From: Acorus gramineus
Taxonomy: Eukaryota > Streptophyta > Magnoliopsida > Acorales > Acoraceae
DNA: 64,000 nucleotides
NCBI GenBank assembly: GCA_030737835.1
Contig: CM060849.1
Coordinates: 8,330,268-8,394,267 of the forward strand
Reading direction: 5' to 3'
Below the pieces are notes generated by a model, which was not told the DNA's origin, searched no databases, and worked only from the letters and a program-made list of their open reading frames with translations. Below are positions 61,501 to 64,000 of this stretch, piece after piece. The translations under genes and the position numbers were made by a program. Position 1 is the stretch's first letter. Each line of letters begins with the position of its first letter.

Positions 61501-63547
61501 GTATACAATCTTATCTACTAATGGCCATTGCACATCTTGCTCTATGTAGTGATATCATTATATGTTAACTACTATATTAACCTTTGTTATATATCTTATC
61601 TATGCTTATTACTTTCATTAAATTACACGCGGAATGACATTTGCATGGGATGTTTTTATTTGTTGTTCCAGCAAAATAAATTTTACTTAACATTTCATGC
61701 TTTCATCTGCATGATTTTAGCGTGGTTATAATAGTTGTAACATGATTGTGATCATTTCGCTAATACTTGTTCAAATTAAACATCATGTAAATTCTATTTT
61801 TTTTTGGATTGCATGCCTCTGTTTATTTATGAGTCCTTTTAATCTTTGTTTGCATTGTAGTGGAGAAGGGGATTGAAGCTTAGTGGTGAAAGTGCAGTTG
61901 AGAAGATTACCTTGGATGGCGTCCGAGGATTGCGTGTAACATTGAGTGCTACAGTTCATGATGTTTTATACTACATGAGCCCCATTTATTGCCAAGATAT
62001 AATTGATTCAGTACTTTCATGTCTCATATTGACCCTTTATGATCTTTGTTTCTCATTTTATCTCGTAAATATGTAATAAACATGTTTGGATGCCCTAGCT
62101 GGAAATTATGACCTTTATTTTTTATTTCACTGATTTTCTTTTATTATAAATTTCAGACTTAGCTTTTCCCTCCTCAGATAATATCATGTTAATGTTGAAT
62201 TTGAAGCCTATCAATTAAATGATTACACTTTTTTGAAGGGATATAACCTGTAACCTCTCAAGTTCATATTGCAGTCGCTAACCCTCTACTCTTTAAGGGA
62301 TGCTGACGTGCACGAAAACATAATAGTCTTTGCTCTAGTAACGTTAAATTACTTGCAATTGTCTATTATAATATTATGTAGTGTTTCTGAAAAATGCAAA
62401 TTGCATGGAAATTAGGGGTAGAAATAACAACATGATGATAACTAGATCAAAGGTCAAACTTTAAAATTAGAAGAGGAGTAGAGGACACAAAGGCCATGAA
62501 TGGAGATAATTAGAGAGGTTACATTACATTATACCATTTATCATTGCAACCTGTTAGATTCGGGAAACATGTTAATTGTTATTACAGCAGCAAAGTCCTA
62601 TCTCTTAACACAACCATTAGCATGATCTGTAAGACTTAGCTTAGCGTTGGGACTCCGAACAAATTTTGATGATATGAATCGGGTGGGTATAATAATGGTT
62701 AGTTGTTCACTGTTCAATAACTTCTCTGGCTTTATAGACTTTTTTATATCCTATTCCTCTGAAACTGTTGGCGATGCTCTTGATATATTGAACTTTGGGT
62801 TGCATTCCTTTTTGTCAGTAAGAATTATTTTTTTTCATTTCAGGTTTCCAACCAGTTAAACAAATTGTATATGAAGTTTATTAAACGAAATCCTGGCTAT
62901 AATGGAAAGGTATGTTTTTCCTTCTCTACCTATTTGCAAGGCAACTTAAGTGGTTGGTTCATGTAATTGCTGTGCAGGTTTCCATATATGGTCATTCCTT
63001 GGGAAGCGTTCTTTCTTATGACATTCTCTGCCATCAAGAGAAATTGTTGTCTCCATTTCCAATGGATTTCTTGTATACAGGAGACATTAGAGGTGAAGAA
63101 ACTGATCAACACGTTGCATCTAGTTCACCTCTGGATCAAGTGGAAGGAAATGTGGAACCAAGCGATGGAACGGCAGAGGAGTTAGGGAGTGTTACAGAGG
63201 GAGACAATTCAATCTCAAAATCAGATATTGCAGTTCATGAGGAAAACACCAAATATTTTAATGACAGTGTTGATCCTTCTTCCGTGTTAGACTTGGGATT
63301 GTGTTCCTCTGGGAATGACAGTGCTTCAGACTTCAAAAAAGAATTGAACGATGGGTGCCCTGGCCAGTCTGGTGAACTGTTTATTGTGGGTGATGGAAAA
63401 AATCCAGATCAGCAATTTTGTTTAGAAAATGATGGAAATATGGTTATATGTGATGGATCTGCCAAGGATGGTGAAATAAGTCCTGCTGCTAATAGTATTG
63501 AAAATACTAGTGATAAAGACCAGCTTATCTTCTTGTTGCAAAATGAG
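55600..63547 (+). CDS. SGR2: SHOOT GRAVITROPISM 2, DDHD-type phospholipase A1-like (partial, 5' part)
   Basis: Vacuole/endomembrane lipase-like protein needed for amyloplast sedimentation and gravity sensing in shoots (Arabidopsis). Exons: 55600-55771, 56266-56366, 57086-57283, 57973-58128, 58944-59015, 59141-59287, 59705-59755, 60296-60466, 61861-62010, 62844-62909, 62978-63547. All introns are GT-AG and all junctions in frame, giving 618 codons so far. Residues 1-60 carry SPDLLKNTP and IRWYFCKVP. WRRGL, VHDVLYYMSPIYCQ and VFMVHGIG (about 307-313) are family blocks. The lipase nucleophile is Ser435 in IYGHSLGS. Exon 11 then encodes a long acidic, poorly conserved linker. The C-terminal DDHD domain is beyond the window. 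The ATG at 55600 is the first after the leader intron acceptor, and its context (AAGATGG) is good. Confidence 0.95.
61194..61209 (+). repeat. G16 homopolymer in SGR2 intron 8
   Basis: Sixteen consecutive G residues, preceded by a TTTGATCC..TTGACCTCC stretch typical of plant repeat sequence. It lies in the 1.4-kb intron 60467-61860. Confidence 0.9.
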
Positions 63548-64000
63548 GTAACGATCTAACCAATTATTGATTATTTGAATGCTTAATTTATTGGCAAGGT
63601 TCAATCATTGATCTGAAGCTTGCTTATTTTTGGATCTTATGCTTTATATATTAGGATGATTATTTGATCATACTCAATAGATGTATTCTAATGTAGTAAT
63701 CATGTTTTTCACATGCGCGTTACCTTAATTAAAATGTTCATGTAGAAGATAATTAGAGAACTGCAAGATGGTTGTTAGGGATGGTGAAAAAAAGAATTCT
63801 TCAATGTTTTTGTTGGCACCAAAATGGAACTTGTCTGAGCTGTATGTTCAATGTCATTCTCTGATCTGTGATTTCTATGTGAATTCAAAAGAGATCTGTA
63901 AACCTCCATATTTCTGTTTCTGTAGAATTGAAGAGAGAATCACATAAAGTTTTCCATACATGTCTGATGAATGTGGATTCTTTGTTCTAGTTTTGTGTTT
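63548..64000 (+). other. SGR2 intron continuing to window end
   Basis: Starts with the GTAACG donor after exon 11. I find no exon matching the next part of SGR2 before position 64000. The short stretch after an AG near 63744 opens briefly but does not resemble the family. Confidence 0.5.

Noticed and set aside
1-64000. CRISPR array, defence island, operon, rRNA or tRNA genes
   Set aside because: Sequence is plant nuclear DNA. No regularly spaced repeats with unique spacers, no polycistronic arrangement and no RNA gene signatures were found on either strand.

Overview
This is nuclear DNA from a flowering plant, most likely a eudicot or other non-grass. The background is AT-rich, genes are split by GT-AG introns, and the intergenic space is packed with plant transposon families: Helitron, hAT and PIF-like MITEs, Ty1/copia, solo LTR and a MULE-like Ulp1 element. 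No bacterial, viral or organellar features were seen. The species cannot be named from sequence alone.

Three host genes could be assembled exon by exon, and all reading frames close. (1) Protein phosphatase 2A methylesterase (PME1/PPME1) on the minus strand, 2458-9792, has 13 exons and 339 aa with the full Ser/Asp/His triad. (2) A FUBP/KSRP-type protein with two KH domains, on the minus strand, 25844-33289, has 7 exons and 744 aa, ending in a 402-residue Gly/Tyr/Pro/Gln-rich tail. (3) The N-terminal 618 codons of SHOOT GRAVITROPISM 2 (SGR2), a DDHD-type phospholipase A1-like protein, lie on the plus strand at 55600-63547. Its 3' half lies beyond the window.

Layout: 1-2.4 kb holds a hAT-like MITE and palindromes. 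2.4-9.9 kb is PME1. 10,021-24,585 is a single decayed Helitron whose two termini can both be proposed (A^TC start; hairpin then CTAG^T end). It contains a broken Rep/helicase gene and a broken RPA70-like gene, and its 5' end lies 229 bp upstream of the PME1 start codon. 25.8-33.4 kb is the KH gene. 33.5-55 kb is a transposon and pseudogene zone: a MULE-like segment with an Ulp1 protease remnant, four MITE-like elements, a duplicated segment carrying a signal-peptide first exon, tandem repeats with Helitron-type 5' tips, a solo LTR with target-site duplication, a VPS3-like pseudogene, a truncated copia element and a small non-autonomous LTR element. From 55.1 kb onward is SGR2.

The three host genes do not form a pathway. 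PME1 reverses methylation of the PP2A catalytic subunit, the KH protein should bind RNA or single-stranded DNA, and SGR2 acts in vacuolar membrane function and gravity sensing. I found no evidence of a new multi-gene system. The most informative signals are the end-to-end Helitron beside the PME1 promoter, its internally reduplicated 5' region, the duplicated secretory exon with a datable MITE insertion, and several odd splice-site and repeat structures.
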